Positions 18,405 to 27,652 of a stretch of DNA of 64,000 nt are shown here, one piece after another. The stretch spans positions 434,001 through 498,000 of the forward strand of contig NZ_QQRR01000002.1 in the NCBI RefSeq assembly GCF_003439925.1. The letters are read 5' to 3'. The notes beneath the pieces are model-generated. The model had not been told where the DNA came from. It ran no database searches and saw only the letters and a list, made by a program, of their open reading frames with translations. Numbering within the stretch: position 1 is the first letter of the stretch; every line of letters begins with the position of its first letter. The position numbers and the translations under genes are program-made. This DNA comes from Haloprofundus halophilus (lineage in GTDB: Archaea > Halobacteriota > Halobacteria > Halobacteriales > Haloferacaceae).

Positions 18405-19478
18405 GTGCCACGCGAAACAGCCTACGAACTCTCGATAGACCACGTGCAGGTGCTGGAGTCCGACGGGAGCGTCGACGCCGAGTTGGAGCCCGACCTCTCC
18501 GAGGACGACCTGCTCGAGATGTACTGGACGATGAAACGATCCCGCCGACTCGACGAACGGGCTATCGCCCTGCAGCGGCGGGGCGAGCTCGGCACCTACG
18601 CGCCAGCCACCGGACAGGAGGCCGCGCAGGTCGGCAGCGCCCACGCGCTCGCCGACGAGGACTGGATGGTGACCTCGTTCCGCGAGACACCCGCTTACCT
18701 CGCCCGCGGGACGCCGCCGCACATGCTCCTGTGGTACGCAATGGGAATGGAGGAGGGGTCGGCGACGACCCGCGAGAGTCGGAACATGCCGCCGTCGATC
18801 CCGGTCGGCTCGCAGGCACTGCACGGGGCCGGTCTCGGGTGGGCTCAGGAGATAGCGGACGAAGACGCCGCGTCGCTCGTCTACTTCGGCGACGGCGCGA
18901 CATCGGAAGGCGACGTGTACGAGGCGACCAACCTCGCGGGCGTCTTCGGCTCTCACACCGTCTTCCTCTGTCAGAACAACCAGTACGCCATCTCGGTCCC
19001 GCGCGCCAAGCAGACTCGGGCGGAGACGCTAGCCCAGAAAGCCGCTGCTGCCGGCATCGAGGGCGTGCAGGTCGATGGCAACGACGTGCTCGGGACCTAC
19101 GCCGTAGTGCGCGACGCCCTCGAGAGCGCCCGCGAGGGCGACCCCGTCTTCGTCGAGGCGCTGACTTACCGCCGCTCTCTGCACACAACCTCCGACGACC
19201 CCTCCGTCTACCGCCAGGAGGAGGAAGAGGAGGAGTGGGAGGCACGCGACCCACTCACTCGGTTCGAGACCTACCTCCGCAATCGGGACACTCTGGACGA
19301 CGACCGCATCGCCGACATCGAAGCGTCGATAGAAGACGACCTCCGCGAGGAGATCCGACTGGGGAACGAGGGTCGCGAGGCCGTCGACGTCGAGGAGATG
19401 TTCGAGTACGCCTACGAGACGCCCATTCCGGAGGTCGAGCGCCAACGTGCGGCCTTCAGAGGTGAGGACCGTGACTGA
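18405..19478 (+). CDS. 2-oxoacid dehydrogenase E1 component, alpha subunit
   Basis: 357 residues from GTG 18405. The thiamine diphosphate motif is present as YFGDGATSEGDVYEATNLAG...CQNNQYAISVP, and the substrate-channel region reads PATGQEAAQVGSAHAL. Such E1 alpha subunits pair with a beta subunit to decarboxylate pyruvate or branched-chain 2-oxoacids and pass the acyl group to a lipoylated E2. The open frame extends upstream through basic sequence antisense to the truncated MFS gene, so the GTG is preferred. The beta gene overlaps the end by 8 bp. No E2 or E3 gene follows. Confidence 0.87.
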   Translation: MPRETAYELSIDHVQVLESDGSVDAELEPDLSEDDLLEMYWTMKRSRRLDERAIALQRRGELGTYAPATGQEAAQVGSAHALADEDWMVTSFRETPAYLARGTPPHMLLWYAMGMEEGSATTRESRNMPPSIPVGSQALHGAGLGWAQEIADEDAASLVYFGDGATSEGDVYEATNLAGVFGSHTVFLCQNNQYAISVPRAKQTRAETLAQKAAAAGIEGVQVDGNDVLGTYAVVRDALESAREGDPVFVEALTYRRSLHTTSDDPSVYRQEEEEEEWEARDPLTRFETYLRNRDTLDDDRIADIEASIEDDLREEIRLGNEGREAVDVEEMFEYAYETPIPEVERQRAAFRGEDRD

Positions 19479-20439
19479 GAAACTGCGATTGGTCGAAGCC
19501 GTCCGCGACACGTTGTTCGCGGAGATGGCACGCGACGACTCCGTCGTCGTCTACGGGCAGGACGTGGGTCGAAACGGCGGCGTCTTCCGGGCGACGCAGG
19601 GACTCCTCGACGAGTATCCGAACCGAGTGTACGACGCGCCCGTCGCCGAAGCGGGAATCGTCGGCCTCGGCGTCGGTCTCGGCGTCTACGGCTTCACACC
19701 GGTCCCAGAGATCGAGTTCTCGGGGTTCATGCACCAGGCGTTCCACCAGATACAACAGCACGTCTCCCGCCTCCGCAGTCGGACGCGCGGCGAACTCAAC
19801 TGCCCGATGACGATTCGAGCGCCGTACGGCGGCGGTATACACGCGCTCGAACATCATTCCGAGAGCTTCGAGGCTGGGTACGCCCACACGCCGGGGTTGA
19901 AGGTCGTCGTTCCCTCGACACCCGCCGACGCGAAGGGACTGCTGACGAGTTCCATCCGCGACCCCGACCCGGTCGTCTTCTTCGAGCCGACGCGTCTCTA
20001 TCGGTCGTTCCGCGAGGAGATGCCCGAAGGTGAGTATACGGTCCCGCTTGGCGAAGCCGACGTGGTGCGCGAGGGCGACGACGTGACGGTGGTCGCGTGG
20101 GGCGCGATGCGTCACCGCGTGCTCGACGCGGCCGAGAACGTCGACGCGAACGTCGAGGTGGTCGACCCGCGGAGCATCGTCCCGCTCGACACGGAGACGG
20201 TGCTGGAGTCGGTTCGCAAGACCGGCCGTTGCGTCGTGGTACACGAAGCGCCCAAAACAGGAGGAATGGCCGCCGAGATAACCGCCCGAATCAACGACCG
20301 GGCGCTCTACTATCTCGAAGCACCGGTCCAGCGGGTCACCGGCTACGACGTGCCGTACCCGCTGTTCGCCAGAGAGGACGACTACGTCCCCGACGAGGAC
20401 CGAATTCGACGCGGTATCGAGCGGGCGCTGCCGGAGTGA
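19471..20439 (+). CDS. 2-oxoacid dehydrogenase E1 component, beta subunit
   Basis: 322 residues from GTG 19471, which sits in GTGACTGA overlapping the alpha stop, with a GAGGTGAGG Shine-Dalgarno-like run just upstream; this decides against the in-frame GTGs at 19447 and 19462. Conserved blocks include YGQDVGRNGGVFRATQGL, PVAEAGIVGLGVGLG, HHSESFEAGYAHTPGLKVVV and DPRSIVPLDTETVLESVRKT, typical of PDH/BCKDH beta subunits. It forms the heterotetrameric E1 with the preceding gene. Because E2 and E3 are missing here, the complex must use partners encoded elsewhere. Confidence 0.9.
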   Translation: MTEKLRLVEAVRDTLFAEMARDDSVVVYGQDVGRNGGVFRATQGLLDEYPNRVYDAPVAEAGIVGLGVGLGVYGFTPVPEIEFSGFMHQAFHQIQQHVSRLRSRTRGELNCPMTIRAPYGGGIHALEHHSESFEAGYAHTPGLKVVVPSTPADAKGLLTSSIRDPDPVVFFEPTRLYRSFREEMPEGEYTVPLGEADVVREGDDVTVVAWGAMRHRVLDAAENVDANVEVVDPRSIVPLDTETVLESVRKTGRCVVVHEAPKTGGMAAEITARINDRALYYLEAPVQRVTGYDVPYPLFAREDDYVPDEDRIRRGIERALPE

Positions 20440-20473
20440 GCCAGTCGGTTCACTCGCGCTCTCTCGATCCCGT

Positions 20474-20737
20474 TCACGCTTCGTCGCTGTTTCGCTCCAT
20501 GTAGTCGCGTGCCGCCGAGAGTACCTTGTCGAAGCCGGTCGAATCCTCGGTCAGCGGCGTCCGGTGCGACGCGCCGAGTTCGCTACGGGGGACGGCGTAG
20601 GCGCTCCATCCGTCGCCCTCGCGGGCGCAGACGACGCGCTCGTCGGGTCCGAGCCACGAACGGACGTCGTCGTCTCGCTCTTCGGTCGTCCACCCGGGCG
20701 GCGCATCCTCGTCGGAGTCGTCGGTAGGGGAACTCAT
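20474..20737 (-). CDS. Small acidic haloarchaeal protein, unknown function
   Basis: 87 residues from ATG 20737. It contains an Asp-rich N-terminus, then PPGWTTEERDDDVRSWLGPD and ARDYMERNSDEA at the end. It is soluble, with no cysteines or membrane helix. An extended frame reaches 20854 but would add a basic leader atypical of halophiles. It converges with the E1 beta gene (35 bp) and diverges from the HTH regulator. Acidic composition is the main support for coding; function cannot be assigned. Confidence 0.6.
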   Translation of the reverse strand: MSSPTDDSDEDAPPGWTTEERDDDVRSWLGPDERVVCAREGDGWSAYAVPRSELGASHRTPLTEDSTGFDKVLSAARDYMERNSDEA

Positions 20738-20868
20738 CGCGGGCGAGTGGGCAGTCCCCAGACGCATAGCTGTTCGCCGACTGTTCGACGGACGCTCCGC
20801 TGAAGCGAATTTCAGTAACGGTTCCGAGGGGCGCAACGGCTTTGCCCCGGGCATCGTAAGATGTTGAC

Positions 20869-21789
20869 ATGAGCCACTCCGCCGGGAACGAGTCGGTAGC
20901 CCCCGAGAGCGACGCCGGTATCGCCCCCGCCGAAGCGTTCGCCCTCCTCGGCAACGACACGCGGATCGAGATTCTCCAGGCGCTCCTGGACGAGGACGGC
21001 TCCGAGGAACCCGTCTCCTTCTCGGAGCTGTACGAGCGCGTCGACATCGACGACAGCGCTCACTTCAACTACCACCTCAAGAAGCTCACCGACCACTTCG
21101 TCCGCCGGACCGACGAGGGCTACACATTCCGGTACCCCGGCTGGAAAGTCGTTCGCGCCGTCTTCGCGGGGACGTTCACCGACCGCGCCGAACTGGAGCC
21201 GTTCGACGCCGACGGCGACTGCTACGACTGCGGCGGCGGGTTGCAAGCGTGGTACGCCGAGGAGCGACTCACCATCGCCTGCGGCGACTGCGGGACGGTC
21301 CACGTCAGCTACCCGTTCCCGCCGGGCGGCCTCGACGACCGGACGCCAGAGGAGCTGCTGCAGGCGTTTCACCACCACGTCCGCCACCACTACTGTCTCG
21401 CCGCCGACGGCGTCTGCCCCGAGTGCATGGGGAAGATGGAGACCGCGCTCTCGCGGGAGACGACGTACCCGGGACTCGACGTGCAGGTCACTCACGAGTG
21501 CCACCGGTGTCACAATCGCCTGCACTCGGCGGTCGGGCTCAACCTGCTGGACAACGCCGACGTGATGACGTTCCACGCCGAGCGAGGCGTCGACCTGAGC
21601 ACCCGACCGTTCTGGACGCTCCCGTGGTGCGTCAGCGACGAGCGAACCGACGTCGTCTCCTGCGACCCGCTGGAGATCCGACTCGATATCTCCACCGGAG
21701 GGGACTCGATGTGTATCGTCCTCGACGACTCGCTGAACGTCCTCGACGTCGACGGCTGTGCCCGCCCCGTCGGCGCGTCGGAGCGATAG
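20869..21789 (+). CDS. Winged-helix transcriptional regulator with cysteine-rich C-terminal domain
   Basis: 306 residues. Residues about 22-90 form an ArsR-type winged helix (AEAFALLGNDTRIEILQALL, then HFNYHLKKLTDHFVRR). Two zinc-ribbon-like segments follow (CYDCGGG...CGDCGTVHVSYP and CPECMGKMETAL...CHRCHNRL), then a C-terminal beta-rich domain ending in TGGDSMCIVLDDSLNVLDVD, a layout common to haloarchaeal DUF7351-type regulators. It probably binds DNA as a dimer and senses a small ligand or metal through the C-terminal domain. It precedes the FNT transporter gene by about 180 bp, a possible target. Confidence 0.8.
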   Translation: MSHSAGNESVAPESDAGIAPAEAFALLGNDTRIEILQALLDEDGSEEPVSFSELYERVDIDDSAHFNYHLKKLTDHFVRRTDEGYTFRYPGWKVVRAVFAGTFTDRAELEPFDADGDCYDCGGGLQAWYAEERLTIACGDCGTVHVSYPFPPGGLDDRTPEELLQAFHHHVRHHYCLAADGVCPECMGKMETALSRETTYPGLDVQVTHECHRCHNRLHSAVGLNLLDNADVMTFHAERGVDLSTRPFWTLPWCVSDERTDVVSCDPLEIRLDISTGGDSMCIVLDDSLNVLDVDGCARPVGASER

Positions 21790-21967
21790 CCGCCGAGAGC
21801 GACGAATCGCCCCGCCGCGGGAGAGAGAGAAAGGGGGAGCGACACCTCGGCGCGTTCGTCGTCCGAGAAGTCGCTCCGTGCCAAAAATTACGTACGAAGC
21901 GACCGTCCGTCCGGTATGTACGCGTCATCGACCTCGGAGTTCGTCAGCGTCGCAGGCGGTCGGTACC

Positions 21968-22777
21968 GTGAGTGAACCCGACGGCGGCGAGCCGGTCGGG
22001 CTCCTCGGCAGGCAGACGCCGGCGCGCGACATCCTCGAAACGCAGATAGAGGAGGGCCTCCACGAGATAAACCGCGAGCTCGACGGCCTCTTTCTCTCGG
22101 GGCTGTCGGCGGGACTCGACATCGGCTTCGGGCCGTTGTTGATGGCCGTCGTGCTCACGCTGTCGGCCGGCAGCTACGGCGACCTGCCGACCGAGCTACT
22201 GCTCGCCAGCGCCTACTCCATCGGGTTCATCTTCGTCGTCCTCGGCCGGTCGGAGCTGTTCACCGAACACACGACGCTCGCGGTGCTCCCCGTCATCGAC
22301 GGACAGGCTTCGTTCACCGAACTCGGGCGACTCTGGGCGGTAATCCTCGTGAGCAACGTGCTCGGCGGGCTGGTGTTCACCGCCTTCGTCGTCAACGTCA
22401 TCCCCAGCATCGGCGTCGCCCGCCCCGAGTCGTTCATCACCGTCGCGGAGAAACTCATCCACCACGGTAACTGGGGGATGTTTCTGTCGGCTATTCTCGC
22501 CGGATGGCTGATGGGGCTGCTCTCGTGGCTCGTCACCGCCGCCCAGAGTACGACGAGCCGTCTGCTCATCATCTGGCTCGTCACGGCGGCCATCGGCCTT
22601 CTCCACCTCCCCCACTCCATCGCGGGCAACGTCGAGGTGCTGTTCGGGCTGTTTCTCGGCCCCGAGATAACGGTCGCGGACTACGCGCGATTCCTCGTTC
22701 TCGCCACGGCCGGTAACGCCGTCGGCGGCTCCGTGTTCGTCGCGCTGCTCAAGTACGGTCACGTCACCCGAGCGTAA
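21968..22777 (+). CDS. Formate/nitrite transporter (FNT) family protein
   Basis: 269 residues from GTG 21968. After a 50-residue soluble N-terminus come six hydrophobic helices, with the FNT-type loops GLSAGLDIGFGPLL, GRSELFTEHTTLAVLPV, NVLGGLVFTAF, GNWGMFLSAILAGWLMGLL and HSIAGNVEVLFGLFLG. The latter carries the His-Asn segment that lines the FNT pore. Homologues conduct formate, nitrite or related small anions as pentamers. The longer frame from 21758 begins with Arg-rich sequence unlike a real leader. No formate or nitrite enzymes are near, so the substrate stays open. Confidence 0.85.
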   Translation: MSEPDGGEPVGLLGRQTPARDILETQIEEGLHEINRELDGLFLSGLSAGLDIGFGPLLMAVVLTLSAGSYGDLPTELLLASAYSIGFIFVVLGRSELFTEHTTLAVLPVIDGQASFTELGRLWAVILVSNVLGGLVFTAFVVNVIPSIGVARPESFITVAEKLIHHGNWGMFLSAILAGWLMGLLSWLVTAAQSTTSRLLIIWLVTAAIGLLHLPHSIAGNVEVLFGLFLGPEITVADYARFLVLATAGNAVGGSVFVALLKYGHVTRA

Positions 22778-23007
22778 CGGTCGAAGAGCCGCGTGGAGGG
22801 GGCCGGGCGGTGACCCCGGAGTCGCCCGGTGAGCGTCCGCGGGAACGGGAGACAGAGCGTTTACGTGGACGAGAGGCGAGGCGAACAGGCCGCACCCGGT
22901 CCGGAGTGTCGGTCCGCACCTCTCCTGTAGGAAAGCCCGTGAAAGAGCGCTTTGGCTCGATAGTCGAAAGGCGAGAGCGCCCGCTCCCGTCCAGTCCGGG
23001 TCCGAAG

Positions 23008-24570
23008 CTATCGACGCCCGTCGAACGCCACGTCGCCGTCGACGACGGTCATCGCCACGTCGATCTCTCGAATCCGGTCGGGGGCGTCCCACGGCGACTC
23101 GTCGAGGACGGTCAAGTCGGCGCGCTTGCCGACCTCGACGGTCCCTAATCGGTTCTCGTCGAATCCCGCATAGGCCGCGCCGAGCGTGTACGCCCGAAGG
23201 GCCTCGGTGACTCCCACGCGCTGACTCTCGGCGGGGGCGTTGACCGCCCAGTGAACGCCCAAAAGCGGGTCCAGCGGCATGCAGTCGGAGCCGAACGCCA
23301 GCGGCGCGCCCGCGTTGAGCAGCGCCGGGTAGCGGTTCGTCTCCGTTCGTCTGTCGCCGAGTCGGGCGTCGTACAGCCCGTCCTCGCCGGCCCACTTGAG
23401 GAAGTTCGGCTGGACGGAGGCGACGACGCCCATCTCGCCGAACCGCTCGATGGCCTCGTCGGAGGCGAGTTCGACGTGTTCGACGCGGTGGCGCATCTCG
23501 CCCGGGTTCTCCGTCTCAGAGTACGCGTCTAACACGGCGTCGACGGCCTCGTCGCCGATGGCGTGCGCCGTGACCTGAAATCCAGCGTCGTCGGCGCGGG
23601 CGACGATGTCGCTCAGTTCGTCGGGCCCGACGACCCACTGGCCGGTCGCCGACGCGTCGTCGCTGTAGGGTTCGGAGAGTTTGGCGGTCCGGCCGCCGAA
23701 GCTCCCGTCGGTGTAGCTCTTTATCGCGCCGGTCCGCACCATCTCGCTGCCGTGGTTCGTCCGCAGACCCGCCTCCGTGACGGCGTCGAGGTGGTCGGCC
23801 CAGTAGTTGATTCGCACCCGGAGCGAGAGCTCGTCGGCGAGGTCCAGTTCCCGATACACCTGCGGCGCGTACGAGTGGCGAACCATGTCGTGGACGCCCG
23901 TGACACCGAGTTCGTTCGCGCGGCGCTGAGCCGCGGTCAACAGTTCGCGCATCTCCTCGGGCCCGGGTTCGACGGCCTCGAACACCGGGTCGACGGCCTC
24001 CTCGACGACGACGCCCGTGGGGTCGCCGTCTTCGGTGTGGATGTCGTCGTCGGGCATCCCGTCGCGGCAGCGGTCCAGAGCGACGGAGTTCAGCGACGCG
24101 ACGTGCATGTCCTCGCGGAAGGCGACCACCGGCCGGGAGTCGGAGACGGCGTCGAGGTCCTCGCGGGTGAGGTAGCGCGACTCGTCCCAGGTGCTCTCGT
24201 CGTAGCCGTAGCCCTGAATCCAGCCGTCGGAGCCGACCTCGTCGGCCCGTTCGCGGAGGCGGTCGACGGCTTCCGCCGGCCCCGACGCCCCCGAGAGGTT
24301 CGCGTGGACGAGGTAGCGCCCGGTCATCGAGAGGTGGACGTGCGCGTCGACGAATCCGGGGAGGACGACCCGGCCGTCGAGGTCGACGACCTCGGTCTCG
24401 GCTCCGGCGAGGAACTCCACGTCGTAGGTGGTTCCGAGTCGGACGATTCGGCCGTCTCGGACGGCGAGCGCTTCGTACACCTCGTCGGCGTCACCGTCGG
24501 TGGCTCCGTCGGCGCCGGCGAGGCTGTGGACCTCCGCGTTCACGAGGAGGAGGTCTGCTGCGTCGGTCAT
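23008..24570 (-). CDS. Amidohydrolase family protein (YtcJ-like)
   Basis: 520 residues from ATG 24570. The amidohydrolase metal motif is seen in VVLPGFVDAHVHLSMTGRYL, with further ligands in GVHDMVRHSY, FQVTAHAIGDEAVDAVLDAY, RHRVEHVELASDE and FGSDCMPLDPLLGVHWAVNA. The end segment ADLTVLDESPWD is the usual urease-type tail strand. This layout is the YtcJ branch (PF07969), whose members hydrolyse varied amides or formamides; substrate unknown. It diverges from hmgA with 102 bp between starts. The longer open frame to 25536 runs antisense through hmgA and is an artefact. Confidence 0.87.
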   Translation of the reverse strand: MTDAADLLLVNAEVHSLAGADGATDGDADEVYEALAVRDGRIVRLGTTYDVEFLAGAETEVVDLDGRVVLPGFVDAHVHLSMTGRYLVHANLSGASGPAEAVDRLRERADEVGSDGWIQGYGYDESTWDESRYLTREDLDAVSDSRPVVAFREDMHVASLNSVALDRCRDGMPDDDIHTEDGDPTGVVVEEAVDPVFEAVEPGPEEMRELLTAAQRRANELGVTGVHDMVRHSYAPQVYRELDLADELSLRVRINYWADHLDAVTEAGLRTNHGSEMVRTGAIKSYTDGSFGGRTAKLSEPYSDDASATGQWVVGPDELSDIVARADDAGFQVTAHAIGDEAVDAVLDAYSETENPGEMRHRVEHVELASDEAIERFGEMGVVASVQPNFLKWAGEDGLYDARLGDRRTETNRYPALLNAGAPLAFGSDCMPLDPLLGVHWAVNAPAESQRVGVTEALRAYTLGAAYAGFDENRLGTVEVGKRADLTVLDESPWDAPDRIREIDVAMTVVDGDVAFDGRR

Positions 24571-24672
24571 GGTGGCTCTGCGGTGGGGAACTGGCAAAAC
24601 CGTTCGGGAACCGGCTTTTCGGAGGTGGAGAAAACCGACAGTCCTTAGCGACCGCCGCGAGGACGACACAGC

Positions 24673-25887
24673 ATGACCGACGCCGAAGCCCTCGCCGACC
24701 GCGTCCGCGACGGCGACCTCAGATTCCACGAACTCGAAGACCACGCCGACGCCGACACGGCGTCGGCGGCGCGTCGACTCCTCGTCGAAGCACAGTCGGG
24801 TGCGTCGCTCGACGCCGTCGGCGACTACGGATTCCCGGCCGAGCAGGCCGACCCGAACATCGAGAACATGGTCGGTGCGGCCCAGATTCCGATGGGCGTC
24901 GCCGGTCCCGTCACCGTCGACGGCGGCGCGCTCTCGGGCGAGCGCTACCTCCCGCTGGCGACGACCGAAGGGGCACTTCTCGCATCGGTCAACCGCGGAC
25001 TCTCCGTCGTCGACGGCGCAGGCGGTGCACGAGCGCGCGTCACCAAATCCGGGATGACCCGCGCACCGGTGTTCAGCGTCGCCGACATCGTAGAGGCCGA
25101 GGCACTCGTCTCGTGGGTCCGCGACAACGAACCGGCGCTGAGGGAAGCCGCCGAGGAAACGACGAACCACGGCGAACTGCTCGACGTGACGCCGTACGTC
25201 GTCGGCAACTCCGTCTTCCTGCGCTTCCGCTACGACACCAAGGACGCGATGGGGATGAACATGGCCACCATCGCCACGCAGGCGGCCTGCGACGTGGTCG
25301 AGGAGGAGACGACGGCGTCGCTCGTCGCGCTCTCGGGCAACCTCTGCACCGACAAGAAACCGGCGGCGATAAACGCCGTCGAAGGCCGCGGACGAAGCGT
25401 CACGGCGGACGTGACAATACCCAGAGAGACCGTCGAAGAGCGACTCCACACCACGCCCGAAGCCATCGCCGAAATCAACACGCGAAAGAATCTCGTCGGC
25501 AGCGCCAAGGCGGGCAGTCTCGGCTTCAACGCCCACGTCGCCAACGTCGTCGCCGCGATGTTCCTCGCCACCGGGCAGGACGCCGCGCAGGTCGTCGAAG
25601 GGTCGAACGCCATCACGACGGCGGAGACGACGCCCGACGGAGACCTCTACGTCTCCGTCTCCTTGGCGAGTCTGGAAGTCGGCACCGTCGGCGGCGGCAC
25701 CAAGTTACCGACGCAATCTGAAGGGCTGGACATCCTCGGCGTCCGCGGCGGCGGCGACCCGGCGGGCGCGAACGCCGACGCTCTCGCCGAGGCCATCGCC
25801 GTCGGGTCGCTCGCGGGCGAACTCTCGTTGCTCGCGGCGCTCGGGTCGCGGCATCTGTCGAGCGCGCACGAGGAACTGGGCCGGTAA
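24673..25887 (+). CDS. hmgA: 3-hydroxy-3-methylglutaryl-CoA reductase
   Basis: 404 residues, class I HMG-CoA reductase. The motifs are complete: ENMVGAAQIPMGVAGPV, the catalytic Glu99 in LATTEGALLAS, Lys in LCTDKKPAAIN, Asp in DAMGMNMATIATQAA, the NADPH-binding stretch VGGGTKLPTQSEGLD, and a C-terminal His in SRHLSSAHEEL. It reduces HMG-CoA to mevalonate for isoprenoid lipids, which are essential in archaea and the target of statins. The ATG at 24673 is the first codon of the conserved N-terminus. It is likely monocistronic. Confidence 0.96.
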   Translation: MTDAEALADRVRDGDLRFHELEDHADADTASAARRLLVEAQSGASLDAVGDYGFPAEQADPNIENMVGAAQIPMGVAGPVTVDGGALSGERYLPLATTEGALLASVNRGLSVVDGAGGARARVTKSGMTRAPVFSVADIVEAEALVSWVRDNEPALREAAEETTNHGELLDVTPYVVGNSVFLRFRYDTKDAMGMNMATIATQAACDVVEEETTASLVALSGNLCTDKKPAAINAVEGRGRSVTADVTIPRETVEERLHTTPEAIAEINTRKNLVGSAKAGSLGFNAHVANVVAAMFLATGQDAAQVVEGSNAITTAETTPDGDLYVSVSLASLEVGTVGGGTKLPTQSEGLDILGVRGGGDPAGANADALAEAIAVGSLAGELSLLAALGSRHLSSAHEELGR

Positions 25888-25964
25888 GTCGGTCGGGAGC
25901 CACCTCCGAAGATTTGAAACGTGAGCTGAGGTGGAATTAAGCCGCGAACGCTCACAATCGAGCT

Positions 25965-26144
25965 ATGGATTCGCAACGAGTTGCCGTTCTCAGCGCGCTC
26001 GACGACATTCGCACCGTACTCTTGGGACTCTACTTCGCGGCCGTCGGCCTGTTCTGTGCGCTCGCGTTCGGCGACTTCGGCGTCGGTGCCGGAATCATCT
26101 TCTTCGTCGTCGGCGGGGTGCTCGCGCTGGGCACCGAACTCTGA
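25965..26144 (+). CDS. 59-residue two-helix membrane protein
   Basis: This short frame runs from ATG 25965 to TGA 26142-26144 and encodes MDSQRVAVLSALDDIRTVLL followed by two hydrophobic helices (about residues 17-33 and 37-56) separated by FGDFG. The composition, with polar N-terminus, two helices and terminal TEL, and the GC-rich third positions indicate a real gene. It converges with the DUF5817-type gene, 14 bp away. Many haloarchaeal genomes carry similar tiny membrane proteins with no assigned role. A TATA-like GGAATTAAG lies about 30 bp upstream. Confidence 0.65.
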   Translation: MDSQRVAVLSALDDIRTVLLGLYFAAVGLFCALAFGDFGVGAGIIFFVVGGVLALGTEL

Positions 26145-26158
26145 ATCTCTCGGAGGGC

Positions 26159-26686
26159 TCAGAGCGACCGATACCGCCCGCCGCTCTCCGACACCTCGCC
26201 GCGACGGGCGAGTTTCTCCAAGATGTCTCGTGCTTTTTCTCCGGGCACACCACGGTCTGCGGCGTAACTGACGACCTCCTCCTCGGTGGGTCGATTCTGC
26301 TCTGCTACCGCGTCTTCGACGAGTTCGCGCCGCGATTTCGACGAGGCGGACGGCGACGACTCGTCGCCCGCGGCGGCGACTTCGTCGGCATTGAGGCCCG
26401 ACCGTTCGAGATACTCGCGGTCGGAGATGTGGGCGTCGTCGAGTTGCGTCTCCATCTCCGACACCGAGTCGAGAGTCGAGAACGCCTCCGACGCGCCCTG
26501 TTTCTCCGCGAGTATCGCCGAGCGAACCTGCCGGGCGGCGTCGTGGTCCTCGGCGGTGTACATCTTCCGCAGTTTCTTCGTCTGGTGGCGCTTGCCGCAG
26601 CGAGAACACTGCGCCGATGCCTGCTCGCGCGGGTTTTCGAGAATCCAGATGTTCGAACAGCCGTTGCAGCCGACGACGGCGTACAT
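26159..26686 (-). CDS. DUF5817-type zinc-ribbon and HTH protein
   Basis: 175 residues from ATG 26686. The N-terminal ribbon MYAVVGCNGCSNIW...CSRCGKRHQ has two CxxC pairs. The middle is helical and acidic. The C-terminus (about 120-175) looks like a small winged helix: RRELVEDAVAEQNRPTEEEV, then KARDILEKLARRGEVSES. From memory this matches haloarchaeal DUF5817. A nucleic-acid-binding role is likely; target unknown. The frame's upstream extension is basic and not conserved, so the ATG directly at the ribbon is chosen. Confidence 0.78.
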   Translation of the reverse strand: MYAVVGCNGCSNIWILENPREQASAQCSRCGKRHQTKKLRKMYTAEDHDAARQVRSAILAEKQGASEAFSTLDSVSEMETQLDDAHISDREYLERSGLNADEVAAAGDESSPSASSKSRRELVEDAVAEQNRPTEEEVVSYAADRGVPGEKARDILEKLARRGEVSESGGRYRSL

Positions 26687-26821
26687 ATCTCGCTGTGGTC
26701 GGGCGACGGGTTTGAATCTACTGTTCACCCGAGAGTTATCGGCTGCGAAGACAGTCACAGACGGCGTGGAGAAACGATTTACTCCTAACCGTTGCAGTGT
26801 GTCCGTGAGCAGTGACTCTAC

Positions 26822-27622
26822 GTGGGACTGACCAGTACGCTGCGAACCGTCGTCCGCGTCGCGCGGGACCGAGATATCGCGTTTCTCGCTGCCGGATTCG
26901 CTTACTACGCGCTACAGTCGCTCATCCCGCTTGCGATTCTCGTGTTCGTACTCGCGACGTCCGTCGGCGAGGGACAGGTCGTGATGCAGTTGCTCGACCG
27001 GGTGAGCGCGTACGTCTCCGAGAGCGGGCGACAGGTGCTCGAACAGGCGTTGACCAGTTCCGCGGGCCGCAGAGGGGCGAGTCTCGCCAGTCTCGGATTT
27101 TTGCTCTGGGGCGCGCTGAAGATGTTTCGCGGACTCTCGAAGGCGTTCGGGGAGGTGTACGGCAGTTTTCACTCCATCGGCTTCTTCGGACGGTTGCTCG
27201 ACGGGTTGCTCGTTCTCGGTGTCGTCCTCGTCGCCATCGCCCTCATGGTCGGTGCGGGCGTCGTCGTCACGTTCGTCGACCTCTCGATTCCCTACCCGAC
27301 GTTCGTGACGACGCTGTCGCTGTTCGTGTTGCTCGTCCTCGTCCTTCTTCCCATCTACTACATCCTTCCGCCGGTTCCGGTCACGTTCAGACACGTCATC
27401 CCCGGCACCGTCGTCGCCGCCGGCGGGTGGATTCTCCTCCAACTGGCGTTTCTGTACTACGCGCAGAACGCCTCGCAGTACCAGGCCTACGGTATCCTCG
27501 GCGCGGTGCTGTTGTTCGTGACGTGGCTCTATCTCGGCGGCGTCCTCGTTCTCCTCGGCGCGGTGGTCAACGTCGTCATCGAACGGCCGACGCCGTACGC
27601 GGAACTCCGTGCGCCGCGCTAG
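26822..27622 (+). CDS. YihY/BrkB family membrane protein
   Basis: 266 residues from GTG 26822. Six hydrophobic helices are visible. Family landmarks are FLAAGFAYYALQSLIPLAIL at the first helix, the region IPYPTFVTTL, PVPVTFRHVIPGTVVAAGGW, and SQYQAYGILGAVLLFVTWLY near the end. YihY/BrkB proteins are polytopic inner-membrane proteins without a settled function, once thought to be RNase BN. It is followed 30 bp later by a cupin gene on the same strand, possibly in one transcript. Length is normal. Confidence 0.87.
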   Translation: MGLTSTLRTVVRVARDRDIAFLAAGFAYYALQSLIPLAILVFVLATSVGEGQVVMQLLDRVSAYVSESGRQVLEQALTSSAGRRGASLASLGFLLWGALKMFRGLSKAFGEVYGSFHSIGFFGRLLDGLLVLGVVLVAIALMVGAGVVVTFVDLSIPYPTFVTTLSLFVLLVLVLLPIYYILPPVPVTFRHVIPGTVVAAGGWILLQLAFLYYAQNASQYQAYGILGAVLLFVTWLYLGGVLVLLGAVVNVVIERPTPYAELRAPR

Positions 27623-27652
27623 CTTTATTCGGTCGGCGCGCAGTCACAGTCT

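Noticed and set aside
23008-25536. An 842-residue minus-strand frame extending the amidohydrolase upstream
   Set aside because: The extra sequence is antisense to the intact hmgA gene. The amidohydrolase family starts at the ATG at 24570.
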